Shown: in pieces, positions 35,541 to 44,981 of the stretch
How positions within the stretch are numbered: position 1 is the stretch's first letter
How the letters are laid out: the number at the start of each line of letters is the position of its first letter
DNA from: Bacteroidota bacterium
GTDB lineage: Bacteria; Bacteroidota; Bacteroidia; Bacteroidales; F082
DNA: 48,580 bases
Assembly (NCBI GenBank): GCA_003232915.1
Contig: QIKE01000065.1
Coordinates: 1 to 48,580, forward strand
Reading direction: 5' to 3'
Program-made: the position numbers and the translations under genes
The notes under the pieces: model-generated
The model's database searches: none
Told to the model about the DNA's origin: nothing
The model's input: the letters and a program-made list of their open reading frames with translations, nothing else

Positions 35541-37520
35541 TTATTCAGTCTTCTTGTTTTTAACAAAAAAAGAGAATATAATTATAAGTAAAAATGCGCT
35601 TGCGTAGACCCATACCGTAAGTTTAAAAAAATGAACAGGATTAGAAGCTTCAATTTGTGCACGATTAACTGCATTCAAATTAAGTATAAAAGCTTCGAGA
35701 TCTGCAATTTCCTGCTGAGTTAAAGCATAAGAATCACCGTAATTGATCATTTTTAAAGCAGGATTGGCGCCTGCCGGCACTGAACCGTGCTGAATAAATC
35801 TATCTATATTTTCGGCGAATATTTTGGGATTTTCACTATACAACTTTTTATTGATCGGATTAAGGGCTGGTACTTGTCCTGTAAGAGACCCAGGGTTAGT
35901 AATACCACCTTTTCCATCAACACCATGGCACGATTCGCATTGGCGCTTAAATAACATCGACCCGTGAACTACGTTTCCAATAATACCCGATGCTTCTTCC
36001 GGCGGGCCTAATTTTTTTAATTGTTTAAATGTATTAGCTGTAATAGTAGTTGATGCTAAAACAGGCCTTTTAATTTGAGACTGTCCTTTCAAATTACTTT
36101 GTACACCATTATTCGAAGAAGAATCTGTATGCAGTGTCATATTATTAGGAGAGGATATGGTTTGTGGGTGGCGACTTAAAATAAAATCCGTAAGATTGTT
36201 CAATTGTTGATTACTTAGCGAGGTAAAGGGTGGCATTATAGATTCTGGAAAATGTTCTTTTGAATTTGAAATTTGTGTAGTAATCCACTCTCTCGAACGC
36301 CCTTTTTGAGATTCATCGGTTAAATCGGGACCTATTTTCCCTCCCTTGCCACTAATTTTATGGCAGCCAAAACAAGCGTAAAGTTGATATACGGTTTTAC
36401 CTTTTAATGCTGAGGGTGATAATTTTATTATCTTTTTTGTTTTAACAATCATTTTAGAACTTTGACTTCCTGCGGGCTTGCTGTTGTATCCAACTATTGT
36501 AAATATTAATATAAAAGAAGCAAAAATAAAACCACCTATCATCATTGCAGGTCGTTTCAAAGGATTACGCTCTTGCTTGCGGTCGATAAAAGGGACAATT
36601 AAAAGTAATAAAATAATTAAAGTAGGGATTCCAACCGTACCGATACTTTCTAATGAACCGGTAAACTCTTTTAAGGTTTGATATAAAAACAAAAAGTTCC
36701 ATTCTGGTTTTGGTTGAAATGAAGAATCTAACGGATCAGCCGGTCCCGTAAAAGGTGGTGGTGAATAAACCGAAAGTGCAATTATCAAAAATAATATCAA
36801 AGCACTTACAATCATGTCTTTGGCTATTTGATCAGGCCAAAAATCACCTTTTTTTTGTCTTTTGGATTCTTGCCACGGACCAACGCTTCCATATTGTCTA
36901 AATGCAGATATATGGATGCCAATAAATATCATAACAATAACAGGAAGAATAACCGTGTGTAAAACAAAAAACCTTGAAAGTGTTAATTGTCCCATCTCTA
37001 TTCCACCTCGTAATAGATATGCAAGTCCTTTGCCAATAAAGGGTACTGTACCAGCTATACTTGTTCCAACCTCAGCTGCCCAATAGCCTCGTTCGTCCCA
37101 AGGTAAAGCAGCTCCCGTAAAAATTAAACCGACAACTATTAGCAATAAAAAAACACCCATTATCCACGTAAGTTCACGTGGCTTTTTATGCGCACCCCAA
37201 ATAAAAACTCTTATCATGTGTAATCCAACCAATACAGCCATAATGTTAGCGCCCCAATAATGAATTCCCTGAATTAACCAACCATAGGGAACCGATATGC
37301 GTAAATAACTTAAACTATTGTAGGCGTGATCTACTGTGGGAACATAGTAAAATAACTGCCATATTCCTGTAATCACTTGAAGAACAAAAACAAATAAAAG
37401 TGCACTTCCAAGTGTAAAGAATAGGCTTGAACCTCCGGGAATTTCTTCATTTAATCCTGATTGAAGTACAGCATTTATTGGTAGCCGTTTGTGCATCCAT
37501 TTTATAAATTTATATGCCAT
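35541..37520 (-). CDS. Cytochrome b fused to a di-haem cytochrome c (quinol:cytochrome c reductase)
   Basis: 659 residues. Residues 1-350 are a cytochrome b with seven or eight membrane helices: haem-ligand His pairs are in GIHYWGAN/GLHMIRV and VLHT/GIHISAF, and the GAALPWDERGYWAAEVGTSI segment marks the quinol site. The Qo motif, normally PEWY, reads PEWN here (about residue 271). After the last core helix come two c-type haem domains with CFGCH near residue 381 (Met ligand in SIMPPF) and CESCH near 528 (Met in LKMINYGD), then a C-terminal membrane anchor. It is preceded by the Rieske gene, one base apart. Together they make a compact bc-type complex moving electrons from menaquinol towards a c-type acceptor across the inner membrane. 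Confidence 0.92.
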   Translation of the reverse strand: MAYKFIKWMHKRLPINAVLQSGLNEEIPGGSSLFFTLGSALLFVFVLQVITGIWQLFYYVPTVDHAYNSLSYLRISVPYGWLIQGIHYWGANIMAVLVGLHMIRVFIWGAHKKPRELTWIMGVFLLLIVVGLIFTGAALPWDERGYWAAEVGTSIAGTVPFIGKGLAYLLRGGIEMGQLTLSRFFVLHTVILPVIVMIFIGIHISAFRQYGSVGPWQESKRQKKGDFWPDQIAKDMIVSALILFLIIALSVYSPPPFTGPADPLDSSFQPKPEWNFLFLYQTLKEFTGSLESIGTVGIPTLIILLLLIVPFIDRKQERNPLKRPAMMIGGFIFASFILIFTIVGYNSKPAGSQSSKMIVKTKKIIKLSPSALKGKTVYQLYACFGCHKISGKGGKIGPDLTDESQKGRSREWITTQISNSKEHFPESIMPPFTSLSNQQLNNLTDFILSRHPQTISSPNNMTLHTDSSSNNGVQSNLKGQSQIKRPVLASTTITANTFKQLKKLGPPEEASGIIGNVVHGSMLFKRQCESCHGVDGKGGITNPGSLTGQVPALNPINKKLYSENPKIFAENIDRFIQHGSVPAGANPALKMINYGDSYALTQQEIADLEAFILNLNAVNRAQIEASNPVHFFKLTVWVYASAFLLIIIFSFFVKNKKTE

Positions 37521-37521
37521 A

Positions 37522-38073
37522 TTAATAACCGATTACTATTTTTTGAGGAATGCCAACTTCAAATTCTTTATATAATACGTATAATGCCTTATCTTCTATC
37601 TTGGTAGGTAATGTGTCTAATCCTCTTGGTGCAGGACCTGAAACCACTTTGCCGCCTATAGTAAAAATACTGTTATGGCAAGGACATATAAATAGTTTTT
37701 GTTCCTCGTTCCAATTATATCGGCAGCCGAGATGAGGACATATTGGGGAGAATACAGTAAATTCTTCAACTGATTTCTTTACAACCCAAACATCTTCCGA
37801 TTTCTCAGTTCTAAGAAATGCATCCTTTTCAATTTTATTAAAATGCAATTTGCCAGGTTTTTTTACCGGAGTAAACGAATTAGGTATCAATTTAACCGGA
37901 ACTAATCTGGAAAATACTTTATTACTGGCTTTTTTAACTTTGGATGTAACCGATTCAACCAATGGGATACCTAAAATAAAAGAAATTGTAGCTGTCAAAG
38001 TGATACTTGTAACCTTAAAAAAACGGCGCCTTGAAATAATTTTATTTTCATTTGCGTTATTATCAACTTTCAT
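37522..38073 (-). CDS. Rieske iron-sulfur subunit
   Basis: 183 residues. A twin-arginine-type N-terminus (SRRRFFKVTS followed by a hydrophobic helix ITLTATISFILGIPLV) anchors it in the inner membrane. The [2Fe-2S] ligands are in CPHLGC and CPCHNS (about residues 113-135), each contributing one Cys and one His plus the disulfide Cys. GGKVVSGPAPRGLDTLPTKI is the conserved proline loop region. It is the first gene of a two-gene operon with the cytochrome b-c fusion; the stop and next start are adjacent. Confidence 0.94.
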   Translation of the reverse strand: MKVDNNANENKIISRRRFFKVTSITLTATISFILGIPLVESVTSKVKKASNKVFSRLVPVKLIPNSFTPVKKPGKLHFNKIEKDAFLRTEKSEDVWVVKKSVEEFTVFSPICPHLGCRYNWNEEQKLFICPCHNSIFTIGGKVVSGPAPRGLDTLPTKIEDKALYVLYKEFEVGIPQKIVIGY

Positions 38074-38494
38074 AATAGTTACTTTTAAACATAAATTCTA
38101 CAATTCTATACTTCATCCTAAAAACTACTAAACGAACAAAATGTACTATATTCCTATTTTGATTATATTCATAAAAAAACAAGTATACAAATTGCTTAAC
38201 CGTTTGTAACTATTCAACTGTCAAATTTACAATAAAAATATACATAATCTTACTATCTCTTAAAAAAACTTATAACCATATGCAGATGAGTATATTGGTA
38301 AAGTATTGCGACTTCAAAATAAAAGTATTCACATAAATTTGTTGTTGATTTATAGACATAATACACCATTATTAAAAAGATTTACACTAGGATCAAACCT
38401 AACGTATTGATAATTTAGAACAATATGTGACTATGCCTGAAAACAATCGTGAAAAAAGTCACCCGAATATAACCGTCTATTCCAAAATGTTTAC

Positions 38495-38502
38495 TATCTT
38501 TG
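38495..38502 (+). promoter_or_regulatory. -7 promoter box before a small reading frame
   Basis: TATCTTTG matches TAnnTTTG exactly; the next reading frame with an ATG begins 60 bp downstream. Confidence 0.4.
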
Positions 38503-38562
38503 TTTTGGAATTATCTAAAATAGTAATAATTTGATTTTAGAATAGAAAAAGAAAACTATTCG

Positions 38563-38742
38563 ATGATCCCTTCGCCGAAAAAGAAATTTGAAAACATTTC
38601 CGATTTAGCGAGCATTAAGTTCATTGGCACATTATTCGTTAACTCATTAATAATACTGGAGACAGTTAGTTTTGAAAAATTAGTCGTGGCATTCGATAAT
38701 GGTATAAATATATCCTCATTGCATCCAAATGTTTATGGCTAA
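38563..38742 (+). CDS. Hypothetical 59-residue protein
   Basis: ATG at 38563 opens a 59-codon frame (MIPSPKKKFENISDLASIKF, then a hydrophobic stretch IGTLFVNSLIILE) ending at TAA 38740-38742. It is supported only by the exact -7 box 60 bp upstream and by standing in an otherwise empty 900-bp spacer. I recognise no homologue. It may equally be noncoding. Confidence 0.25.
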   Translation: MIPSPKKKFENISDLASIKFIGTLFVNSLIILETVSFEKLVVAFDNGINISSLHPNVYG

Positions 38743-38978
38743 CTACCTGTAAAACACCCGAATTATTGCATGGTTGATGTTTATGCCGTTACCAAACAAG
38801 TCTGCATTAAGATTGATAAAAAAACTGTAGTGTTAAACAGTGTCTGTAAACCTGCTCAGCCGCTATCAAAAAAAAGTATTCTGACTTCTCAAACATCCGA
38901 AATATTATCTCGCCATACTACCGGCAAAGAGAAACCAAAATTAAAAATGCTTATTTATTGACTTTAAGACAAATAGTT

Positions 38979-38986
38979 TATCTTTG
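38979..38986 (+). promoter_or_regulatory. -7 promoter box of the thrS operon
   Basis: TATCTTTG matches TAnnTTTG, with a TTGACTT about 20 bp upstream as a possible -33 element. The thrS ATG is 31 bp downstream. Confidence 0.7.
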
Positions 38987-39017
38987 CAGTCAATTTTTTT
39001 GAAGTTCACAAGAAACG

Positions 39018-40949
39018 ATGATAAATATTACATTACCAGATAGTTCCATAAAGAGTTATCCAAAAGCAATAACGGCACTTGAGGTAGCAAAAGACATCAG
39101 CGAAGGGCTTGCACGAAATGTATTGGCAGCAAAAGTTGACGGTAGAGTTATTGACGCTACCCGTCTCATTGCTTCCGATGCCTCATTGCAACTGCTTACG
39201 TGGAACGATAACGAGGGAAAAGCAGCTATGTGGCATTCGTCGGCTCATTTAATGGCCGAAGCGATTGAGCAGTTATATTCCGGGGTAAAATTTGGTATAG
39301 GCCCCAACATCGAAAATGGGTTTTATTACGACATCGACTTTACGGACTACAGCATTTCCGACAAAGATTTTGAAAAAATAGAAAACCGGATGGTGGAATT
39401 AGCCAAAGAAAAACAAACTTTTATCAGGAAAGAGGTTAGCAAAAAGGAAGCCGAAGAATATTTTATTAAAAAGGGGGACGAATACAAATTAGAACTCATC
39501 AACGATTTGGATAACGGTGAAATAACATTTTACGAAACCGGAACATTCACTGACTTGTGTCGTGGCCCGCATATTCCCAACACCGGATTTATCAAAGCTA
39601 TAAAGCTCACAAAAATTGCCGGAGCATATTGGCGCGGCGACGAAAGCCGGAAGCAACTTACCCGTATTTACGGCATAACTTTCCCGAAAAAGAAAGCGTT
39701 GACAGAATACCTCGAAATGCTTGAAGAAGCCAAAAAAAGAGACCACAGGCTTTTGGGAAAAGAACTTGAGTTGTTTACATTTTCGCAAAATGTAGGTCAG
39801 GGACTGCCATTATGGCTTCCGAAAGGCGCCGAGTTGCGCGAACGTCTCGAACGCTATTTGAAAAAAGTTCAGAAAAACGCAGGATATGAACCTGTGATTA
39901 CTCCACACATAGGAAGCGTAAACCTTTACAAAACATCAGGACATTATGAAAAATACGGATCCGAGTCTTTCAAACCAATAAAGACGCCCGTTGAAGGTGA
40001 AGAGTTTTTCTTAAAACCGATGAACTGCCCACATCACTGCGAAATTTACAAATTCAAACCGCATTCCTACAAAGAATTGCCTATTCGCTATGCCGAATTC
40101 GGAACAGTTTATCGTTACGAACAAAGTGGTGAGTTACACGGGTTGACACGAGTTCGGGGGTTTACTCAGGACGATGCACACATTTTTTGTACTCCCGATC
40201 AAATAAAAGATGAGTTTAACGGAGTTATCAATATTATTAAGGAAATTTTTACAGCCCTTGATTTTAAAGATGTGATGATTCAGATTTCACTGCGCGACCC
40301 CCAACATCCTGAAAAATACATCGGAAGCAACGAAAACTGGGAACGTGCCGAAACCGCTATTAAAGAAGTGGCGCAAGAAAGAAAACTCAATGCCACTATC
40401 GAATACGGTGAGGCAGCATTTTATGGACCCAAAATGGACTTTATTGTTCGAGACGCTATTGGCAGAAAATGGCAATTGGGTACTATTCAAGTTGATTATA
40501 ATTTGCCCGAGCGTTTCAATTTGACCTATATCGGCGCCGACAACGATAAACACCGTCCGGTAATGATTCACAGGGCGCCTTTTGGCTCTATGGAACGTTT
40601 TGTGGCAGTTTTGATTGAACATTGCGGAGGAAACTTCCCTCTATGGCTGACACCCGAGCAAGTTATTATTCTGCCAATTAGTGAAAAATATCAAAAATAT
40701 GCCAAAACGGTATTCAATTTGTTAAAAAATTACGATATTCGTAGCGAAATTGATAGTCGTAGCGAAAAAACAGGACGTAAAATACGTGATGCAGAGATGA
40801 AGAAAATTCCTTATATGCTTATTGTTGGCGAAAAAGAAGAAAAGGAAAATACAGTGTCGGTACGAAAACACAAAGAAGGTAATATGGGTACTTTCAATAT
40901 TGAGACATTTGCCAAACACATTGAAAATGAAATTGAAGTACACATTTAA
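39018..40949 (+). CDS. thrS: Threonyl-tRNA synthetase
   Basis: 643 residues, full length. It charges tRNA-Thr and edits mis-acylated Ser. Domains in order: TGS (1-60), the editing domain with [15 protein letters not shown] near residue 75 and the second zinc-like motif [12 protein letters not shown] near 180, then the class II catalytic core with the zinc Cys in [13 protein letters not shown] near 335, motif 2 [21 protein letters not shown] and motif 3 [18 protein letters not shown], and the C-terminal anticodon-binding domain ([13 protein letters not shown]...). It heads the thrS-infC-rpmI-rplT cluster. Confidence 0.97.
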   Translation: MINITLPDSSIKSYPKAITALEVAKDISEGLARNVLAAKVDGRVIDATRLIASDASLQLLTWNDNEGKAAMWHSSAHLMAEAIEQLYSGVKFGIGPNIENGFYYDIDFTDYSISDKDFEKIENRMVELAKEKQTFIRKEVSKKEAEEYFIKKGDEYKLELINDLDNGEITFYETGTFTDLCRGPHIPNTGFIKAIKLTKIAGAYWRGDESRKQLTRIYGITFPKKKALTEYLEMLEEAKKRDHRLLGKELELFTFSQNVGQGLPLWLPKGAELRERLERYLKKVQKNAGYEPVITPHIGSVNLYKTSGHYEKYGSESFKPIKTPVEGEEFFLKPMNCPHHCEIYKFKPHSYKELPIRYAEFGTVYRYEQSGELHGLTRVRGFTQDDAHIFCTPDQIKDEFNGVINIIKEIFTALDFKDVMIQISLRDPQHPEKYIGSNENWERAETAIKEVAQERKLNATIEYGEAAFYGPKMDFIVRDAIGRKWQLGTIQVDYNLPERFNLTYIGADNDKHRPVMIHRAPFGSMERFVAVLIEHCGGNFPLWLTPEQVIILPISEKYQKYAKTVFNLLKNYDIRSEIDSRSEKTGRKIRDAEMKKIPYMLIVGEKEEKENTVSVRKHKEGNMGTFNIETFAKHIENEIEVHI

Positions 40950-40976
40950 ATAAATAAAAAGTTTAACTAAATCAAT

Positions 40977-40992
40977 AGGAGGTAATACTATA
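40977..40992 (+). promoter_or_regulatory. Strong Shine-Dalgarno and AUA start codon of infC
   Basis: AGGAGG (40977-40982) is followed after 7 nt by ATA at 40990-40992. Shine-Dalgarno sequences are nearly absent elsewhere in this window. ATA is the only AUN codon in frame with the downstream IF-3 sequence near the correct spacing. infC is known for rare start codons (AUU in Escherichia coli) that let IF-3 repress its own translation. Confidence 0.8.
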
Positions 40993-41544
40993 GCACAGTA
41001 TAGAGGCAGGAGCAGACACCCAAGAAGATTTGAGAAAAAAGAAGACCCGAACAAAATTAACAGACACATTGCCGCACCTGTTGTAAGATTGGTTGGCGAT
41101 AATGTGGAAACGGGTATTTATCAACTTAGAGAGGCCTTAGCAAAAGCGCAAGAGCTTGAACTCGACCTTGTTGAAATTTCCCCAAAGGCCAATCCTCCTG
41201 TCTGTAGGATTATTGATTACAGGAAATTTCTTTACGAACAAAAAAAGAAACAGAAAGAAATTAAAGCCAAAACAGCTAAAATTGTTGTAAAAGAAATTAG
41301 GCTTGGACCTAATACCGATGACCATGATTTTAATTTTAAAATGAAACATGCCATCAAATTTTTACAGGAAGGAGCAAAAGTTAAAGTAGGCGTGTTTTTT
41401 AAAGGAAGATCTATTATTTATAAAGATAAAGGAGAATATGTTTTATTACGCTTTGCACAGGAATTGGAAGAATACGGAAAAGTGGAGCGTATGCCTAAAC
41501 TGGAGGGCAAGCGAATGTTTATGATCATCGCTCCTAAAAAATAA
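40990..41544 (+). CDS. infC: Translation initiation factor IF-3, AUA start
   Basis: 184 residues when read from the ATA at 40990. From there the frame is open without a stop and encodes the basic N-terminal extension ([20 protein letters not shown]) and [17 protein letters not shown], the conserved first IF-3 domain. Beginning at the first conventional start, a TTG at 41089, would delete 33 residues, including the INxxI-x-AxxVRLV motif. The rest is canonical: [38 protein letters not shown] and [14 protein letters not shown]-3 binds the 30S subunit and proofreads initiation codons, which explains why such a start gives feedback control. It lies between thrS and rpmI in the usual order. Confidence 0.93.
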   Translation: MAQYRGRSRHPRRFEKKEDPNKINRHIAAPVVRLVGDNVETGIYQLREALAKAQELELDLVEISPKANPPVCRIIDYRKFLYEQKKKQKEIKAKTAKIVVKEIRLGPNTDDHDFNFKMKHAIKFLQEGAKVKVGVFFKGRSIIYKDKGEYVLLRFAQELEEYGKVERMPKLEGKRMFMIIAPKK

Positions 41545-41599
41545 TTAACTGTGAAATTAATATCGAACATATATTTATTCATTAAAATCATTTGAAGCA

Positions 41600-41794
41600 A
41601 TGCCAAAAATGAAAACAAAATCCGGTGCAAAGAAAAGATTTGTAACGACGGGAACCGGTAAAATCAAACGTAAACATGCATATAAAAGTCATATCTTGAC
41701 GAAAAAATCGAAAAAACGTAAACGTAACCTCGGTTACTTTTCAATTATCGACAAAGCTGATGAAAAGAATATCAGACGCATGATTCAATCTTAA
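41600..41794 (+). CDS. rpmI: 50S ribosomal protein L35
   Basis: 64 residues, highly basic. [20 protein letters not shown] and [20 protein letters not shown] are the signature of L35, which sits in the large subunit. It follows infC by 55 bp and precedes rplT by 81 bp. Confidence 0.97.
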   Translation: MPKMKTKSGAKKRFVTTGTGKIKRKHAYKSHILTKKSKKRKRNLGYFSIIDKADEKNIRRMIQS

Positions 41795-41815
41795 TTAGTT
41801 TAATTGTTTAACTTT

Positions 41816-41857
41816 GCTATAGCCCGAAAAGTTTCCATAATTTGTGGAGCGCTATAG
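41816..41857 (+). promoter_or_regulatory. Candidate L20-responsive leader hairpin
   Basis: CTATAGC (41817-41823) can pair with GCTATAG (41851-41857) around a 27-nt loop, 19 bp before the rplT start. L20 is known in other phyla to repress its own operon by binding leader RNA; whether this stem serves that purpose is inference. Each arm contains a CTATAG palindrome, which also permits other pairings. Confidence 0.4.
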
Positions 41858-41875
41858 TGGAAAAATTTAAAAAAA

Positions 41876-42220
41876 ATGCCAAGATCAGTTAACGCAGTTG
41901 CCTCAAGGGCAAAAAGAAAGAAAATCCTTAAAAGGGTAAAAGGTCAGTTTGGCCGGAGAAAAAATGTCTGGACGGTTGCAAAAAATGCTTATGAAAAAGG
42001 TGGACAATACGCATACCGCGATAGAAAAACCAAAAAACGTAATTTCCGCGCATTATGGATTCAGCGTATCAATGCAGGTGCAAGGTTGAACGGTATGTCG
42101 TATTCGGTGTTTATGGGTAAACTTCACGACAAAAATATTACCATCAACCGTAAAGTACTCGCCGACCTCGCAATGAACCACCCCGATGCGTTTAAAGCTA
42201 TTGTAGATGAACTAAATTAA
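41876..42220 (+). CDS. rplT: 50S ribosomal protein L20
   Basis: 114 residues, basic. [40 protein letters not shown] and [20 protein letters not shown] mark L20, an early assembly protein of the large subunit. It is the last gene of the thrS cluster and is followed by a good intrinsic terminator. Confidence 0.97.
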   Translation: MPRSVNAVASRAKRKKILKRVKGQFGRRKNVWTVAKNAYEKGGQYAYRDRKTKKRNFRALWIQRINAGARLNGMSYSVFMGKLHDKNITINRKVLADLAMNHPDAFKAIVDELN

Positions 42221-42239
42221 ATCTTTAAGGACAGAATAT

Positions 42240-42273
42240 AGCCTCTATAGTTCTTGCAGAAGAGGCTTTTTTT
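42240..42273 (+). terminator. Intrinsic terminator after rplT
   Basis: AGCCTCT (42240-42246) pairs exactly with AGAGGCT (42261-42267); an inner TTCT/AGAA extends the fold, and a run of seven T (42267-42273) follows. Confidence 0.85.
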
Positions 42274-42990
42274 GTGCTATATCCAATATATAAAGTAGTG
42301 CAATCTTCACCTATTACAATATTGATTTTCGGAAAAGTGGAACTCAATTCGTCTTTGAAACGTATGATACTACCCAAACTTTGGACAACAAAAATAGTTT
42401 CTTTAATTGAGATTTTCTAACTTTTTTTAAATCAATAATGATGAAATACCCGATTCAAAATCAAGAAATTATCTATCTCGCCAATTGGTTACCTAACATC
42501 AGTTTCCTTGAATTATAGAGAAGCGCGACATGCGAAATCAAAAAAAGACTTCATTTATAAATTGAAAATGATTTTAAAAATGAACTGCTTTCAATTTTTG
42601 GAAAAGGTATTGAAACAAAACGGAAAAATCAAAAAAATCATTAATGAGTGTTCAGCATTCGATATTTAAAAAAGATAAATGAAAAAGACCGGAAAACGGC
42701 AATGACTATAGCTCATGCCGCAAGTAGCTGTCAATAAAACGATTGCGTATCAAATAAAAATATATCAATAAACATAAAAATTAAACTTTTTGGAACTCGA
42801 CACGCACAATAGGCGGATACGTTTTTATAACAAACATCAGTTTAAACACCTTGTGGGTAATTTTAGAGTTTTAAGCAGGTAAACAAAAAACGGTTTTGAT
42901 ATTATTAATTATCCAACAATTATTTTAGATTAGTGTATAATCGTTTCTATAAAATCGCTATGTTTGACTCCGCAAACAACAACGCAAAAT
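42274..42990. other. Long spacer between rplT and the head-GIN gene
   Basis: Only short broken frames are found. A minus-strand stretch of about 62 codons ending near 42229 is open but has no start codon and no family resemblance. Decayed sequence is likely. Confidence 0.4.
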
Positions 42991-43710
42991 ATGATACATA
43001 AAAACAAATTTCTTAGTTTATTGTCCTTAGCTGTTTTTGGAGGTTTTCTGTTTTTTTCTTGTCAAAATTGTATCGAAGGTGAAGGCTCTCTTACAAAGCA
43101 GATTAGGATACCTGGCAATTTCAATGCTATGGAAATTAACATACCGGGGAAAGTGGTTATTAAACAAGGAGATACTACCCGGATAAGTATTGAAAGCTAT
43201 GCAAATGTAATTAGTGCTATCACAACCAAAGTAAGGCGAAACGTTTTGTATATTGAGATGTCTCCCTGTTTGAAACAAGTAAAATCATTGAAAGTGGAAA
43301 TTATGGTCCGGTCGTTAAAAAAAATAGTAATAAACGGTTCGGCACAGGCAACAGTACTTGCCCCATTAAAACCCAAACGATTAAATCTTACAATTAACGG
43401 CTCGGGTACTATACAAACCGATGTCAATACTCCTCGTCTTGATGCCGAAATAAGGGGTTCGGGAGAAATGATTATCAACGGTAAAACTTTATATTTTAAG
43501 GGCCATTTGTCAGGGTCGGGAGTGATACGGGCACTCGGACTGATATCTACAAAAGCCAATCTTAACGTTACAGGTAGCGGCGAAATTTTTATAACTACCA
43601 CCAATAAACTCAATGCCGATATTTCGGGTAGCGGAATAATTCATTATTCGGGTAGTCCGCGCTTGCATAGCAATATCAAGGGCAATGGAAAAGTGTCGAA
43701 AGTCTATTGA
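42991..43710 (+). CDS. Head-GIN domain (DUF2807) lipoprotein
   Basis: 239 residues from the ATG at 42991; a TTG nine codons earlier is less likely. The N-terminus is a lipoprotein signal with the Cys in GGFLFFSCQNC. The mature part is a right-handed beta-helix-like head-GIN domain: FNAMEINIPGKVVIKQGD, then repeated INGSGTI, IRGSGEMIING, LSGSGVIRA, VTGSGEIFI and ISGSGIIHY turns spaced about 20 residues apart. These are surface or periplasmic proteins of Bacteroidota without an established function. No partner genes are evident. Confidence 0.87.
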   Translation: MIHKNKFLSLLSLAVFGGFLFFSCQNCIEGEGSLTKQIRIPGNFNAMEINIPGKVVIKQGDTTRISIESYANVISAITTKVRRNVLYIEMSPCLKQVKSLKVEIMVRSLKKIVINGSAQATVLAPLKPKRLNLTINGSGTIQTDVNTPRLDAEIRGSGEMIINGKTLYFKGHLSGSGVIRALGLISTKANLNVTGSGEIFITTTNKLNADISGSGIIHYSGSPRLHSNIKGNGKVSKVY

Positions 43711-43850
43711 TTTCCTTGGTAGTTTATTTTAGACAGGAGTTTTCCATAGTGGTTTTTTCCGAGTTTTTTCAATTTGTGAATAATAATAATGCTGGAAACA
43801 AAATAAATAATCAAAGCCTTCGTTTGAAGCATAAATAAACGCAAATTCTA

Positions 43851-44897
43851 GTGAAACATAAAATTCTTTCCTTTTTTTCGGTTTTCTTTTTTCTTTCAGT
43901 TTCAACCTGGGCACAAATTGGTGGAAGATATGCTTATTCTTTTCTCGAAAAACCTATTTCGGCACGAGTTGCCGCTTTAGGAGGCAATCAGGCAGCCATT
44001 GACGACGGTGATATCAATATCGGCTTCGTTAATCCTTCGTTGATAAACGCATCAATGAATAACAAAATGTCGCTCGCCTATGTCAATTTTTTTTCTGGTA
44101 TCAACTATGGACTTGCCCAATACGCACACCATTTCGACAAGGTGGGAAGTTTTATTGCTTCGATGCAATATATCGACTACGGCCGGTTCGATTATGCCGA
44201 TGAGGCTGGAAACAAAAATGGCACTTTTGGGGCCTCTGATATGGCGTTAACCATAGGTTGGGGCAGGCAACTTGATTCTTCTTTTTCAATAGGTGCCAAT
44301 GCAAAGCTTATTTATTCTTATTACGAAACCTATTCGTCGGTTGGCATGGCAGTTGATGTGGCCGGAACTTATAAAACAAAATCAGGTTTGGAAATGTCAT
44401 TAGTGGCGTCAAATGTTGGGATGCAACTAAAAACTTTCGTACCTGGGCAACGTAATCCTTTGCCTTTCGACTTACAATATGCCATTTCAAAACGACTCGA
44501 ACACGTTCCTTTTCGTTTTTCATTGATTTACGACCACATAGAAAAATGGGATCTTTCTTACGATAATCCGGCTAACCCTTCCGGTGGTGTCGATCCTATT
44601 ACAGGAGAGCCTATTAAGCAGGCTATGCTTACCAAACTTGCTGACAATCTAATGCGACACTTTATCGTAGGCGGAGAGTTTTATCTCGGTAAAAACCTTG
44701 TGCTTCGCGGTGGATACAATTATCGAAGACGACAAGAGATGAAAATCAACGACCGTATTGCTATGGTGGGTTTCAGTTGGGGCTTTGGAATTAAAATTTC
44801 GCGTTTTCAAATTAATTATTCCCGCTCAACATATCACTTGCAAGGTTCACCCAACTATTTTACTATTATAGCTTCGCTTGATAAGTTTACAAAATGA
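43851..44897 (+). CDS. porQ: Type IX secretion system outer-membrane protein PorQ
   Basis: 348 residues beginning at GTG 43851, directly followed by a signal peptide (MKHKILSFFSVFFFLSVSTWAQ); no ATG gives a comparable N-terminus. The mature protein is a FadL-like beta-barrel with the PorQ opening GRYAYSFLEKPISARVAALG, GNQAAIDDGDINIGFVNPSL and YGLAQYAHHFDKVGSFIASM, and the C-terminal barrel strand ISRFQINYSRSTYHLQGSPN. It is shorter than PorV. In the attachment complex PorQ anchors PorZ at the cell surface; porZ is at 3752-6088 here, so both partners lie in one window though not adjacent. Confidence 0.88.
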   Translation: MKHKILSFFSVFFFLSVSTWAQIGGRYAYSFLEKPISARVAALGGNQAAIDDGDINIGFVNPSLINASMNNKMSLAYVNFFSGINYGLAQYAHHFDKVGSFIASMQYIDYGRFDYADEAGNKNGTFGASDMALTIGWGRQLDSSFSIGANAKLIYSYYETYSSVGMAVDVAGTYKTKSGLEMSLVASNVGMQLKTFVPGQRNPLPFDLQYAISKRLEHVPFRFSLIYDHIEKWDLSYDNPANPSGGVDPITGEPIKQAMLTKLADNLMRHFIVGGEFYLGKNLVLRGGYNYRRRQEMKINDRIAMVGFSWGFGIKISRFQINYSRSTYHLQGSPNYFTIIASLDKFTK

Positions 44898-44981
44898 CAT
44901 TTCCGAAATCTTTACACAAATAATCCGCAAAAAGTAAATGTCGAAAAAATCCAATTTGTTTGTATCTGCAATAAAACTCCC
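44898..44981. other. Start of the porQ-recF spacer
   Basis: Nothing recognised before repeat R3. The whole porQ-recF gap (44898-45491) holds no gene. Confidence 0.4.

Larger units (their letters stand above)
38074..38978. other. Long spacer between the Rieske gene and thrS
   Basis: No known family seen. It contains an exact -7 box at 38495 followed by a 59-codon frame (38563-38742) and an in-frame-open 63-codon stretch at 38770-38961 that ends just before the thrS promoter. Neither resembles a known family. Confidence 0.4.

Noticed and set aside
38770-38961. 63-codon frame just before the thrS promoter
   Set aside because: No family resemblance, no promoter box close upstream, and unusual composition.
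42229-42420. Open minus-strand stretch after rplT
   Set aside because: It lacks any start codon and runs through the rplT terminator hairpin.
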